A DNA stretch of 64,000 nucleotides, from contig CM065887.1 of assembly GCA_033439255.1 (NCBI GenBank), positions 1,116,001-1,180,000 on the forward strand, in the 5' to 3' direction. The position numbers and the translations under genes were made by a program. Below, one piece after another: positions 47,441 through 58,599 of the stretch; the stretch's first letter is position 1, and every line of letters begins with the position of its first letter. A model generated the notes under the pieces. The model was not told the origin of the DNA, ran no database searches, and saw only the letters and a program-made list of their open reading frames with translations. Source of the stretch: Hericium rajendrae. Its lineage: Eukaryota > Basidiomycota > Agaricomycetes > Russulales > Hericiaceae.

Positions 47441-47458
47441 TGGAGCCCACCGCGAGGG
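47441..47458 (+). promoter_or_regulatory. primer-binding site of element C
   Basis: TGGAGCCCACCGCGAGGG, identical to those of elements A and B although the rest of the elements has diverged. Confidence 0.75.
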
Positions 47459-47591
47459 GGGGTTGTTTTGGGTTCTTTGCTTGGTTTTAAGCCCTTGTTT
47501 CCAGCAAGTGCTCAGCAAGTCCCTTCAAGAGAAAATTCAAGATCACAGCAAGATTTCGTATTATCCATTAAATCCATCCCCTTTCTGATCC

Positions 47592-49118
47592 ATGACTGAT
47601 CAGCCCGACATCCATCTGACATCCCAATCTGATTCAGGACCTCCATCTTCTCCATTTTTGGATTCTGATACAGGTTCACATTCTCCAGTGACATCTAGCC
47701 ATCATTCTCCAGTTCTCCAGCCAGTTCAGCTTCCTCCAGTTCAGATTCAAAATCAAAATCCAGTAAATCCAATTCAAACACAGAATAATCCAAATCAAAA
47801 TCCGATGCAGAATCCAGCTACTCCATCAGCCCTTACGATGCCCTTGCCTGGCACCAAGCATGCCCCCCTCAAGTTCAAAGGGGAATATTACTTGGTGGAT
47901 AGGTTCTTGAGGACCTTTGAATCTCTTTGTCGTCAGAACAATGTAGTTACTGATGCAGAAAAATGTGAGCTTGTAGTCCAGTACTGCTCGCGAAAGGCAG
48001 CAGACTTAATTGAGGCTCTAAATAGCTTTCAGACCCCTAATTGGGCTCAGCTTAAGAAAGATATTGCTCGTTACTTCGATGCAGATCGTTTGAATAAAAG
48101 ATATTCCAAGAAAGATTTAGTTGACTTTGTTGAGAAGTCTCAGTATAAGAGAATGGGTGATATGGGAGCCTGGCGTAAATACTGCAGAGGTTTTGTCAGT
48201 ATTTCAGGTTGGCTTAGGAAGGCCCACAAGATTGATAAAAGAGAAGAAGACTTATACTTCTGGATGGGCATTGGAAGTGGACTTCTTGCCAAAATTGATC
48301 AGCGCATTCATGGGAAATATCCATACCATGATCATACTCAGCCATTTACCATGGAACAAGTCAATGAAGTTGCTGAAGGGATTCTCCTTCGCAATAGTTT
48401 CCAGCAAGATGCAGGGTATATTGGTCTTGAGGAGAGCATAGGAACAAACTGGTCAGGAGATTCTGACAGTGATGATTCTGACTCTGAGACCTCTGAGGAT
48501 GAGCGCATCAAGAAGAAGTCTAAGTCCTCTAGATACAAGAAGGACAGAAGAGTTAAATTCCAGAAGCATGATGAAGCCATCAAGTTTTATCCGAAGAATC
48601 GACTGCGATCGCCCTCCCCAAGACAGCAAGATAAAGGACAAGTTGAAGATTTAATCCAGCAACTTAATTCAATGCCGACAGATGATCCAAATTACGGTCT
48701 CGTATATTTTAAGGCAATTCGACTCGATGAACGCGTAAGGGAAGTGACTGCCCCTCCGACAATCCAACCTCATATAAGCAATGATAATCATACATCTATG
48801 CCGCAAAAGACGATCCTCCAGCGTGATCCGCCTCCGCACGTTCAGAATCCCTCGCAGACGCCTCGTCCGTCCTTCAATCGATCCCGAATGGCCACGAATG
48901 GTTTCTCGCAGTCTGCAAATGGCCTCACGCAGCCGGCGCCGGTCCCGACAATGCAGGAGAGTCCACCCTTTCGAGGAGGGGACATAACTTGCTTTGGGTG
49001 CGGAGCGCGCGGACATGGTATGGGTAACTGTATCGAGCTGCATAGGCTCATCGATAAGCGAACGTTAGTACGCGATCTTGATGGTAAGTACACCTACGCA
49101 AATGGACAGCGTGTTTGA
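47592..49118 (+). CDS. gag: element C gag
   Basis: Starts MTDQPDIHLTSQSDSGPPSS, then a Gln/Asn/Pro-rich leader and a gag domain (PLKFKGEYYLVDRFLRTFE, KADLIEALNSF-like, WAQLKKDIARYFDADR, MGDMGAWRKYCRGF). An acidic/basic hinge follows (DSDSDDSDSETSEDERIKKK), and a zinc knuckle CFGCGARGHGMGNC lies near 48,995. A complete-looking open frame. Confidence 0.75.
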   Translation: MTDQPDIHLTSQSDSGPPSSPFLDSDTGSHSPVTSSHHSPVLQPVQLPPVQIQNQNPVNPIQTQNNPNQNPMQNPATPSALTMPLPGTKHAPLKFKGEYYLVDRFLRTFESLCRQNNVVTDAEKCELVVQYCSRKAADLIEALNSFQTPNWAQLKKDIARYFDADRLNKRYSKKDLVDFVEKSQYKRMGDMGAWRKYCRGFVSISGWLRKAHKIDKREEDLYFWMGIGSGLLAKIDQRIHGKYPYHDHTQPFTMEQVNEVAEGILLRNSFQQDAGYIGLEESIGTNWSGDSDSDDSDSETSEDERIKKKSKSSRYKKDRRVKFQKHDEAIKFYPKNRLRSPSPRQQDKGQVEDLIQQLNSMPTDDPNYGLVYFKAIRLDERVREVTAPPTIQPHISNDNHTSMPQKTILQRDPPPHVQNPSQTPRPSFNRSRMATNGFSQSANGLTQPAPVPTMQESPPFRGGDITCFGCGARGHGMGNCIELHRLIDKRTLVRDLDGKYTYANGQRV

Positions 49119-49292
49119 CGCCTGCCCGGTGAGACCCTCCTAAGTGCGATTAAACGCGAGCAAGCTGCTCAGCGTGCGGCGCCCTCTACAAATTATGTTA
49201 CTGCGGTAGGCCTGAGTGACTTTGAATCATCAGACGAGGACGCACCGTCTCGTTATTTCATTCCTGGTGAATATAGTGGTAGCGATGTCGAA

Positions 49293-50900
49293 GTGTTTCC
49301 TGTTGACGGCGGTAGGAAAGTCAGTACGCGAGCCAGTACACGTGAGTCAGCAGGAACACGAGCAAAAAGGGACTTATTCGATGGAGTTCACGTACCTCCT
49401 TTGAGTCCGGCCCAACGAGCCCGCGTTCGCGGATCCTCGTCTGGTCCAGCCTCTGGCAGCACCCACATGAGTCCACCTCAGTCTGCGCCGGAATCAAAAG
49501 ACAATACATCGGCACCAAGGCCTATGCACGCCTCGAAGATCCCTGGAGAGATCTCTGGCCATCCAAGGACCAGAGCCCAAAGTTCATGGAATGAATCTGA
49601 AGAGGGACTGAATACAAATGACTCACCAGTGCGCCAAGAAACCCTGCCCGTTCGCGATCCAATCCGTCCAGTCGACACGCGTACCCCGGCATTTGACGGC
49701 ACGCGCGATGAAAACATCCGAGATGATGTTGAGATGCGCGAGACGGGAGCTCGTCGCAGTCGCCCCGCGCCGGCGAAGCATGTGGATGGCGGAGGAAAAG
49801 GAGATGCCGCGGAGATGCGACGGATGCCTAAGCAGTCCGCGATTTCGTCAGTAGTCGAGCCTTCGAAAGTTTTAGCCCGAGTTTTGGACACACCTGTAGC
49901 CCTGAAGGTTGGAGAAATTATAGGAATATCTAAAGATGTCGCGCAGGTATTGTCAGAAAGCATTAAGTATAAGCCAGCAAGTGAAGTCGCACCTTACAGT
50001 CCTGTTAGCGCAGTGGCCGTTGTGGGAGACTCGTCGGATCTTGACGAGTCTGAATCCGTCTGGTATGACGCATTCTCGAAGGTCGCGCAGTCCTTGCGCC
50101 GAGCATCGCACGCGAATGAACAAGGCGGCGTGACTTACCGACAGATCAGAATTGACTCAGTGAACCACCACGATCTGCAAGGGGATCTCATCCGGATAAA
50201 AGTACGAAGCGGCGAGAATTACATTACCGCTATTGTGGATACGGGCTCGCAACTTAATGTCGTAAATAAACGTGTTTGGCGCGAGGCGATTGGCTTGCCG
50301 TGCGATATTTCTAAGACAATTCAAATGAAGGACGCGAACGGTCAGTCAAAGGAATTAGTAGGATTAGTAACCAACGTACCTTTGGCTATCGGAAACCTCA
50401 ACACTGAAGCTGATATGTTTGTGGGTGACCATGTACCCTTCCTGCTGCTCCTCGGAAGACCCTGGCAGCGTCAGAATTTCGTGACCATTGACGAGAGATC
50501 TGAAGGGACTTATCTGGTATTCAAGGATCCTTGGGACGTCGATAAGTCCCGATTTGAAGTTATGGTGGATTATCATCCACCTAACGACGCGGAAGCAAAG
50601 TATCTTGAAGGAAAAACGATGCCGCGGGTCTTTGCGTGCACAGTCGAGCCCGATCTGACGTATCTCGATCGACTTCGAATCTCGGATTGCGAGAACTCAG
50701 ATCCGATCAATGACAGAACAGAAGAATCTGAGATCGATCTTATCTTAGCAGGCACGGATGCATCCTCCAATTTGGCGCCGACCTTTACACTTGCAGATCT
50801 TGAAGCTGCTGCAGGACTCTTGCGCCTGCGCGGATTCCCAGTAAGTACTCAATTCACATGGCAAGAAATAGAGTATCTGCTTAGTATAAAGCTCCGTGAG
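49293..50900 (+). CDS. element C protease region
   Basis: A low-complexity linker, then a retropepsin with IVDTGSQLNVVNKRVW (active site, ~50,235) and FLLLLGRPWQRQNFVTI (~50,440). The same open frame runs on past ~50,900 into the GC-rich block described next, to 53390. Confidence 0.7.
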
Positions 50901-53900
50901 TCGCTTAATGAATTCTCACCCCCAACACTCTCTCCCCTTCGTATGTCCTCCCGCAGCCCGCCTCAGTTCTCCCTCGGAAATCTCCAGCTCGACCTCGCCT
51001 CCATCCCTGAGCAGCGCAACCCTATCCCAGTTGCCCGTCTAACTGACGCGGGTGACCGACGCTCGCTCTACGAGTCTATTCTCTGCGGACTCGGCGACGA
51101 GGCCAATCTCGAGCGCCAGGGTACGTTATGCGACACCTTCTTCTCCTCGCGATCCGGTATTCCCTTAGGCCGGCAAGGGCAGGATGGACCTACCGGTGAG
51201 GAGTTCGATGATTTCCTGTTGCTCCGCGTCGCCCAGATGGTTTTCCCACCGAACGCTCCCCCGAATATTGAGTATGGCTCGGCCCTCGTACGTTTCTTTC
51301 GACGGCAGGCTTCCGGTCCCGGCGTCGTGCCTTGGCCTTCAACACTGCAAGTCCCATTTTTATTCGACACACCCCATCCATTGTCTTCCCCTCTGCCGCC
51401 GATCTCCCAGCTCCTTCGCGACCGTCCCGCCATCGCGCCTTCCTCACAGATCGTTCGCGAGTACTCAGGCTTGGTCCCGACGCAGCCCTCGACGCCGCAG
51501 ACCGTCTCTTTCCACTCAGCGCAACTTCAACGTGAAAATTCAATTCGGGATTTGTCTACGCGGTACGCTATGTCCCAATCCTTCATTTCGCCCAGCGCCG
51601 ATGATTTCCCCATCTTCGCCAGCCTCTTGGACCCTCGTTCGCCTCGTAACGACCGTTCTCCCGCGCCTTTAGGCCAGTGCCCGCCTATCCCGCAGCGCGA
51701 CTCGACGCGCGACGCTGAGCTCAAGCGCAAGGCGAAGTCTGATGACAGCTCGAGTTGCCACAGCTCCAGCTCCTGCAGCTCCAAGAAGTGCCGCGGAGAT
51801 GATTCCGACATCATCGATATTGAAGATCTGTATGCCCCGGAAGACCCGAAGCTGCGCGACAAGCCCGCGGTTATCACTCGCAAGAAGACCATCAAGAAAG
51901 CTAGCAAGAGCTCTATCGACGTCTTGGAGGAACTCGAGGAGCCGTCCGTTCGTATGGAGTACGAATCCGACCCGAGCGATGGAGGATCCCGCATGATGGT
52001 GGACTCTGGTACGTCTACCGCTAAGTCTCAATCAAGGCCTCATTTTAATTCTGGAACTGTTCGCATCATGCCTGCAGCAGTCTCGCTCGATACCGCACCC
52101 CGCAGAGATGTCGCTTCGCAGTCCGCGCAGCCTTCGCGCCCTGCTCAAGACGTTGCGACTCGTGCTGCCAAGTCCGCCGACTCAAATCGCTCTCAGCCCC
52201 AGTCGCCAGTCGTACTCGCTGCGCTCGCCGACCCAGTCTATCCCCATCCTATCATGAACCCCGCTTCACGCTCCAGAATGCCAATGCCACTGTTCGACAA
52301 GGCTGGAATCGCTCACGACGAGGATGACTCGTTCTTCTGCTCGACGCCTGACCCTGCTTCAGAGGATGCCAGAGGCGACAAGTCCGACGACTCTGTCAAC
52401 ACACTGGCCCACTTATCGATTAGCAGCCGCGAGTCAAGTCTCCCGCTGCTCACGCCTTTCTCATCTACCACTCGCACGATGCCTGAACTGTCGAACTCGC
52501 CGGCGACGCCGACGATGGGCTTTACACCCATCGAGAACACCTCGACGCCACGCGAATTTCGGTGGGAAGGACCGGCTATAGTGGAGAATGGTGGACAGGG
52601 CGAGGCAGCTTACGGTGAGTCCTGGCAGTCTCCCGGGACGGACGAGTCTAATTCAGACAAGTCAGACGAAAACATCCCCAGCGCGCGCGCGACGCTCGTC
52701 CCATATCTCGCCAGCCTGTTCGACGAGCTCCGTCAGCTCGATCCGCAAGTCCTCCGCAATTTGTTCCCCGACCTTTACGGCCGGGCGTCGGAGCCAATTC
52801 CGACGGCAACCCTCACGAACCACGACCTCCCGCGCGCACAAGACAGAGTGCCCGTCGACCGATTGGAGGACCCTTTACGCATCGACCGCTCCAACGACCA
52901 GCTTACAGTCCAGCACGCGACGCTGGCAGGCTGGAACCTCAAGGTGTACATGTTCTGGCGTCAGCGCCTCCATCAGTTTATTATCGACCTCCTCAACGTA
53001 TTGGACATCATCCTGTTACCTCCACCACTCACCCCTGCCCAACGAATGTTTTTGGTGGGCCCAGCATCCCATCATTTGCGCGCCGAGACTGCCCGCCGAA
53101 TCCTTTCCCCGCCACGCCCGTCTCTCTTCCGAGTTCAAGAGGTTACGTTCCTTATAGCTCTGTCCAGCGTCTACCAGCTATGGGGCCACCGCAAGTTCTC
53201 GGAGGCGGTCCATTTCCTCACGGAGAGTCGCTTTGGCGACGACCACCTTATCAAGCAGCTGGTGGATTCGGGAATTTTGGAGTCTCGTCCAGCCAACAAA
53301 GCGTATTTCCAACGCCTCAGCCGCGCGGAGTGCCATTCTTTGGAGGTTTTTGACCAGCAACTCGAAGAGTACGGTGGCCAATCCATATAATGTATGTTCT
53401 ACTTATTCATTCTTGAGCCCTAGGATGGCTCATATCCAAGTTCCCCGCGCGCAGCCTTATATTTTGCCCAAGTCCTCTCGATCTCGCGAAAATCAAGAAA
53501 ATCAAGTTTAATTCCCCCTCACTTCCCTTTCCTTCCCATCTCGACTCTATATTCTGTATTCTAGGGCTATCTAAGACTCCCTCAAGAATTTTCTAGTCAG
53601 CAATTGTATTACTCGGTCCCCAATCAACGAAAATCCACGATCCCCTCCTCAAAAGTCACTTGTGACCCCAGCGTAGGGTCAGCCGGACTTTGCCGGAGGT
53701 ACGTTTTGCCTCGCGCCCTTCTGCCTTCTGCCTTAGAGCTCATCCATTCCTTCTTTGTCTTGTCTCGAACTCACCTCGCAACTCGCTCGACTTCGCGTTT
53801 GTTCGTTCAGGATGAAATGTAAGATAGGTTGAGGCTCTAGGTAAGTGGCCTCGGTTTTGCCTCGAGTCAGCTTTGGCTAACTCGCGCGACCTCGCCCATT

Positions 53901-54750
53901 CCCTGTTCCACCTCGCCTCGTTTTAAATTTTCTAGATTCTTGTGTATAACGAACGCGCGCCGGCACGATCGCCATAAGCCGTGCAACCTTTTACATAGAT
54001 TCCGACTCGCTTTGCCTCGTTGTCCATCCCTCTCGTCAACAATCTCGAAAAACCCAAGTAAGTCGTGCGCCTCGCTTGAACTCGACACGACGTACTTACC
54101 TGGGCCCAGAAAAAGAACGAAATCCCTCAAAAACCCAAGGCTACATCGCCTCTTACCGTGTCTTGATGCCGTCAAGCTGCGCTGCCCAACGGCACACTCA
54201 TTTCATCAAATTCCTTAACCTCGTCGTGATTTCCCAGTCTATCCCATCCTATCCGTACTCGCGCCGATCTCGGCCTGCGCGAGTACTCCCAGCAGTCGAT
54301 CCATCGCAATTTCAAGTAGTGGTCCCTTGGCGTGTCCCGGAGACACGTCGGAGAGAGAGTTTGGGGTGACGGGAGGGCCGTATGGCTCGCGACTCGGTAA
54401 GTCGCCCGATCCCTGCCTCGCCTCCATTCCCCCCATTTACGCCGTCGCTGCGCACTTCGCAGCCGGTCGACTTACGCCGCCTTACCATGTCCTGACGCCA
54501 CCTCGTCTGCCTCGCCATTCGTTCGTTCGCCGCGCCTTGTTCAGGCCTCAAGTACTTCAATTTCTCGTGGAAGTTAGTAGGAGTTTGTGGAGGTGGAATA
54601 AAATTCGCACCCTCGGCAGTCGTTCAGTGCCCGCGTACATGTTTGTATCGTAGTTTACTGGAATCTAATGCCCGGTTTGTGCAATATTTCGCGTGATCTC
54701 CCTGTCCAATGACGGACTCCCTTAAGACTCTCGAGGTACAGTAGAGTTAC
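50900..54750 (+). mobile_element. GC-rich block of foreign character inside element C
   Basis: Base use changes sharply from AT-rich gag/pol to GC- and Pro/Ser-rich. The coding part (to 53390) has Ser/Pro-rich stretches, an acidic segment (CRGDDSDIIDIEDLYAPEDP), a basic run (RKKTIKKASKSS) and a folded-looking C-terminus (LAGWNLKVYMFWRQRLHQF; LIALSSVYQLWGHRKFSEAV). I recognise no family. About 1.3 kb of C/T-rich noncoding sequence follows before RT resumes. It could be a nested element or an extra domain carried by this lineage. Borders are approximate and no terminal repeats were found. Confidence 0.45.
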
Positions 54751-54811
54751 AAAGTGTTTCAACACACACAGACTTCAGCACTTCAAACAAAGTTCAGAAC
54801 TTATAGCTACA

Positions 54812-56998
54812 ATGTTTTACAACATACTTCCCAGCAAGAACTCGGACTCTTCGAGTCCCAAGATATTATCACGACTCCTCTTGCCTTTCGATTTAATTAA
54901 GCGCCCAACGTGTCGCGCGACGCCAGCGCTAAGTCAACAGTCCCGCATGAAAGTAATTCTAGAGCAGCCGTTTCCCAACCAAACTACTCAGTTATTTCAC
55001 CAATCGACGCAGAATACGAGCGCCGATTTAAATAAATCAAATCCCATGATATTTACAGCCTACAAAAGAGTGGATAAGAAAATTCGACCAGTGGCTGGTA
55101 CTTTCCCCGAAAATGCCCGAGTCTCTCGGCGATTCCCGGAAGACCCGCTTAGCAGTCTGCCTGAATTGACACCACATCCTCCTCAATTTATCCCGTCTGA
55201 TCGCATGACTCAGGAACAAATGGACCTGCTCAATGTAAATGGGGAAGGTTTCCTTTGGCCTGAAGAAGAGAAGTTATTCCAGCATATTATGTGCTTAAAT
55301 CGGGATGCTCTAGCATTTACGGAGACTGAACGTGGTACTCTTAAAGAGTCATACTTTACGCCATATATAATTCCGACTATCCCTCATACACCTTGGGTCT
55401 GTAGGAATATTCCCATTCCTCCAGGCATTAAGGACAAGGTCATAGCACTGCTTAAAGACAAAATCGCAGCAGGTGTATATGAACCAAGTCAGTCAGCGTA
55501 CTGCTCAAGTTGGTTTTGTGTCTTAAAGAAAAATGGTAAACTCCGTATTGTCCATGATCTCCAGCCCCTCAATAAAGTCACTATTCGAGATGCAGGTCTC
55601 CCTCCAATTGTAGATGATTTTGTCGAACCCTTCGCAGGACGTGCATGTAGTACGGTCTTCGATTTGTTCTGGGGTTTTGATGCACGTAAAGTTGACCCCA
55701 GGAGCAGAGATCTTACAGCATTCAGAACACCTTTAGGCCTATTAAGAATAACCTCAATACCAATGGGATTCACCAATTCTCCAGCAGAATTTCAGAACTG
55801 TATGACATTTATCCTGCAGCCAGAAATTCCTGATAAGGCCAATATCTTTATTGATGATTTAGGAGTCAGAGGACCCAAGACTATTTATCCTGACAAGAAT
55901 GGAAACCCAGAGAAACTAAAAGAAAACCTAGGAATCCGGAGATTTATTTGGGAACATGCCCAGGATGTGCATCGGATTATGCATCGTGTTAAGCATGCAG
56001 GTGGGACATTTGCTCCTAATAAAGCCCAAATAGCCAGACCCGATGTGCTCATCGTCGGTCAAAAGTGTACACCATGTGGAAGGGTCCCAGAAGACAAGAA
56101 AGTTCAGAAGATTTTATCTTGGCCTCCATTGACAAACACCACTGAAGTAAGAGGCTTCTTAGGATTATGTGGCACAGTGAGAATTTGGATTCCAAATTAC
56201 TCTCAGATAGCCAGACCCCTGACAGAGCTTATAAGACATGAAGAGTCCTTCATTTGGAATGAAAGAAGACAGGAAGCTTTTGACACCCTTAAAAAGTTAG
56301 CAACATCGGCCCCAGCCTTACGTCCTATTGACTATCACTCAGATAATCCTGTAATTCTATCAGTTGACTCAAGTTATGTGGCAGTTGGATTTATTTTGTC
56401 CCAGCTTGATGATGAAGGACGAAGACGACCTGCTCGTTACGGATCCTTGCCCATGTCAGAAGTCGAATCACGCTACTCTCAGCCGAAGCTAGAATTGTTT
56501 GGATTGTATCGTGCTTTAAGGCATTATAGTCTTTATATTGTAGGACTACGAAACTTTTATGTTGAAGTAGATGCAAAGTATATCAAGGGGATGTTAAATG
56601 CTCCAGATATCCAGCCTAATGCAGCAGTCAATCGTTGGATTCAAGGCATTTTGATGTTTGACTTTGTGCTAGTCCATGTTCCAGCAAACAAGTTTAAGGG
56701 ACCAGATGCACTATCACGTCGAAAATTGGCAGACGATGAGAAACCTGACTTTGATGATGATGCATGGTTGGATGATATTGCCTTGTACATAGGAACCAAG
56801 CCATTAAAAATTTCGGTGGACAAGCCTGTATTATCCTGGTATAGTCCCACAACACTTCCGTCAGTATTAGCATCAACAGTATCAAAGCAAGACCAGACCC
56901 TTCTGGATATATTCAAGTTTCTACAAACCCTGGAATATCCTCCAGGAGCAATGTCAGTCCAACAGCAGAAAAGATTCATTGAGCCCATTCAGTACTAA
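54812..56998 (+). CDS. pol: element C pol, reverse transcriptase and RNase H
   Basis: RT: HTPWVCRNIPIPPGIKDKV, WFCVLKKNGKLRIVHDLQPL, IPMGFTNSPAEFQNCM and catalytic FIDDLGVRGP. Connection: ARPDVLIVGQKCTPCGRVPE, TTEVRGFLGLCGTVRIWIP. RNase H: ILSVDSSYVAVGFILSQL and YSQPKLELFGLYRALRH. The N-terminal start (MFYNILPSKN) may be fortuitous. No integrase follows. Confidence 0.8.
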   Translation: MFYNILPSKNSDSSSPKILSRLLLPFDLIKRPTCRATPALSQQSRMKVILEQPFPNQTTQLFHQSTQNTSADLNKSNPMIFTAYKRVDKKIRPVAGTFPENARVSRRFPEDPLSSLPELTPHPPQFIPSDRMTQEQMDLLNVNGEGFLWPEEEKLFQHIMCLNRDALAFTETERGTLKESYFTPYIIPTIPHTPWVCRNIPIPPGIKDKVIALLKDKIAAGVYEPSQSAYCSSWFCVLKKNGKLRIVHDLQPLNKVTIRDAGLPPIVDDFVEPFAGRACSTVFDLFWGFDARKVDPRSRDLTAFRTPLGLLRITSIPMGFTNSPAEFQNCMTFILQPEIPDKANIFIDDLGVRGPKTIYPDKNGNPEKLKENLGIRRFIWEHAQDVHRIMHRVKHAGGTFAPNKAQIARPDVLIVGQKCTPCGRVPEDKKVQKILSWPPLTNTTEVRGFLGLCGTVRIWIPNYSQIARPLTELIRHEESFIWNERRQEAFDTLKKLATSAPALRPIDYHSDNPVILSVDSSYVAVGFILSQLDDEGRRRPARYGSLPMSEVESRYSQPKLELFGLYRALRHYSLYIVGLRNFYVEVDAKYIKGMLNAPDIQPNAAVNRWIQGILMFDFVLVHVPANKFKGPDALSRRKLADDEKPDFDDDAWLDDIALYIGTKPLKISVDKPVLSWYSPTTLPSVLASTVSKQDQTLLDIFKFLQTLEYPPGAMSVQQQKRFIEPIQY

Positions 56999-57039
56999 TT
57001 CCTGTACGGGAATGGTGAGCCAAACTGACACCGTCGCAT

Positions 57040-58430
57040 TCTAGATTGGTGAGCTCATGTTGGCCAACGTCCTAGTGTAGTCATAGTAGTATGGCCAGAA
57101 TGACAATCTTGATTATCATACCGCATTGCCCGGGAATGTTCGCTTATGCTCCTATACCTGACAGTTAGTTACCATGCAGTATTGTCTGGCCAAGTATACC
57201 ATTTCTGCAATCGAATATGCCTGGCCAAGCACAAAATATGCCTCAGCCTACCGCGGCATATTGCGGCATATCAGTATGCTTGGCCAATATCCAATATGCC
57301 GCAAGGCTGCATGACCTTATGATTGGCCAATGTGCATATCCTTTCTGCACCAACATGCCGCTATGGTTGACCAACATCCCATATAATTATACGCTACCAT
57401 TCTGGCTTGATTGGCCAACCTCACATATCTTTAACTGCGGCATGCCTCTGCGGTTGGCCAACGTCCCGTATATTCATACGGTGGCATTCCGGCTTGGTTG
57501 GCCAACGTCGCGCTGAAATAACTCAACCATGCCGCCATGGTTGGCCAATGTCCTACTGTATTTGACTCAACCATTCTGGCTTGGCTGGCCAGCGTCTGAT
57601 ATTATATACCCCACCATTGTGCCTTGGTTGGCCAGCCTCCGACGTATTTTACCGCGGCATGCCGCCATGGTTGGCCAAACACGTACATCCTGCCTGCATC
57701 ATCATCCCGCTATGGTTGGCCAACATCCGAAGTACTATACCATACCATGTGATGTTGGTTGGCCAACACAAATATTGGTTCTTCTGTGTCATGCCCGCAT
57801 GATTGGCCAATGTCAGACATGGTTTACCGCACCATGCCCCTACGGTTGGCCAACATATGAAATAGTGTACCGTACCATGCTGGTATGGTTGGCCAATGCG
57901 GACATCCTGTCTGTGTTGTCATGCTGCTATGGTTGGCCAACTCGCATATTCTCTCTTCAGGACCATGCCCGCATGGTTGGCCAACAGCCGAAGATACTAT
58001 TATACCGTGTGACATTGGTTGGCCAACGCACGTATTATCTCTTCTGTACCGTGGCCGCATGGTTGGCCAATGTCTGACTCACTTTACCGCGGCATGCCCC
58101 TATGGTTGGCCAACATCTGACGGACCGTGCTATACCGTGCGACATTGGTTGGCCAACCCACATGTTCGTTCTCCTGTACCGTGGCCGCATGGTTGGCCAA
58201 TGTCTGACTCACGTTACCGCGGCATGCCCCTATGGTTGGCCAACATCTGACGGACCGTACTATACCGTGCGACATTGGTTGGCCAACCCACATGTTCGTT
58301 CTCCTGTACCATGCCAGCATGGTTGGCCAATGTCTGACTCACGTTACCGCGGCATGCCCCTATGGTTGGCCAACATCTGAAATAGTATACCGTACTATGC
58401 TGGTATGGTTGGCCAACACACATTATAGAT
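57040..58430. repeat. ~43 bp minisatellite with palindromic TTGGCCAA core and 130 bp higher-order period
   Basis: About 30 copies of a ~43-44 bp unit, each carrying (G)GTTGGCCAAC or a close variant; the 8 bp core is its own reverse complement. At the right end the cores lie at 58106, 58149, 58193 and 58236, spacing 43, 44 and 43, and the 130 bp trimer 58094-58223 recurs almost unchanged at 58224-58353. Copies become more varied to the left, the usual pattern when unequal exchange keeps one end uniform. It directly follows the truncated end of element C and precedes KDZ-linked genes, so it may be a terminal or subterminal array of the DNA transposon. Confidence 0.9.
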
Positions 58431-58599
58431 TGCACATGCTCATTTCTTAGCATACTACATACAATGTCTATTTACCGCTATTTCACGCCACACTGCCATA
58501 CCTACATTGGTTGGTCAGCCATGAACTCACCACTGCTTGTATGGATGCTCTACATCAACAGGGAGGTGATGCTGGTGGTGACCGGCTCCTTGTGTTGTA

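Larger units (their letters stand above)
46041..57010 (+). mobile_element. Ty3/Gypsy LTR retrotransposon, element C (fossil, truncated at 3' end)
   Basis: Parts: probable 5' LTR (~46,041-47,438), primer site (47441), gag, protease, a GC-rich block of foreign character (~50,900-54,750), then reverse transcriptase and RNase H. No integrase, polypurine tract or 3' LTR follows; the element stops where the KDZ-linked repeats begin. Its pol is related to element A's (PHTPW, IPPGI.DKV, KIAAGVYEPS, SQPKLEL shared) but diverged throughout, and AT-richer. Broken by at least one large loss and one large insertion. Confidence 0.75.

Noticed and set aside
57040-58430. CRISPR-like array: short palindromic repeats at even spacing
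   Set aside because: The genome is eukaryotic, the conserved core is only 8-12 bp, and the spacers themselves repeat (130 bp period). This is a minisatellite.
57217-58450. Long open frames with repeated GWPT/WLANI residues
   Set aside because: They are translations of the minisatellite in several frames on both strands; no start context, introns or domain.
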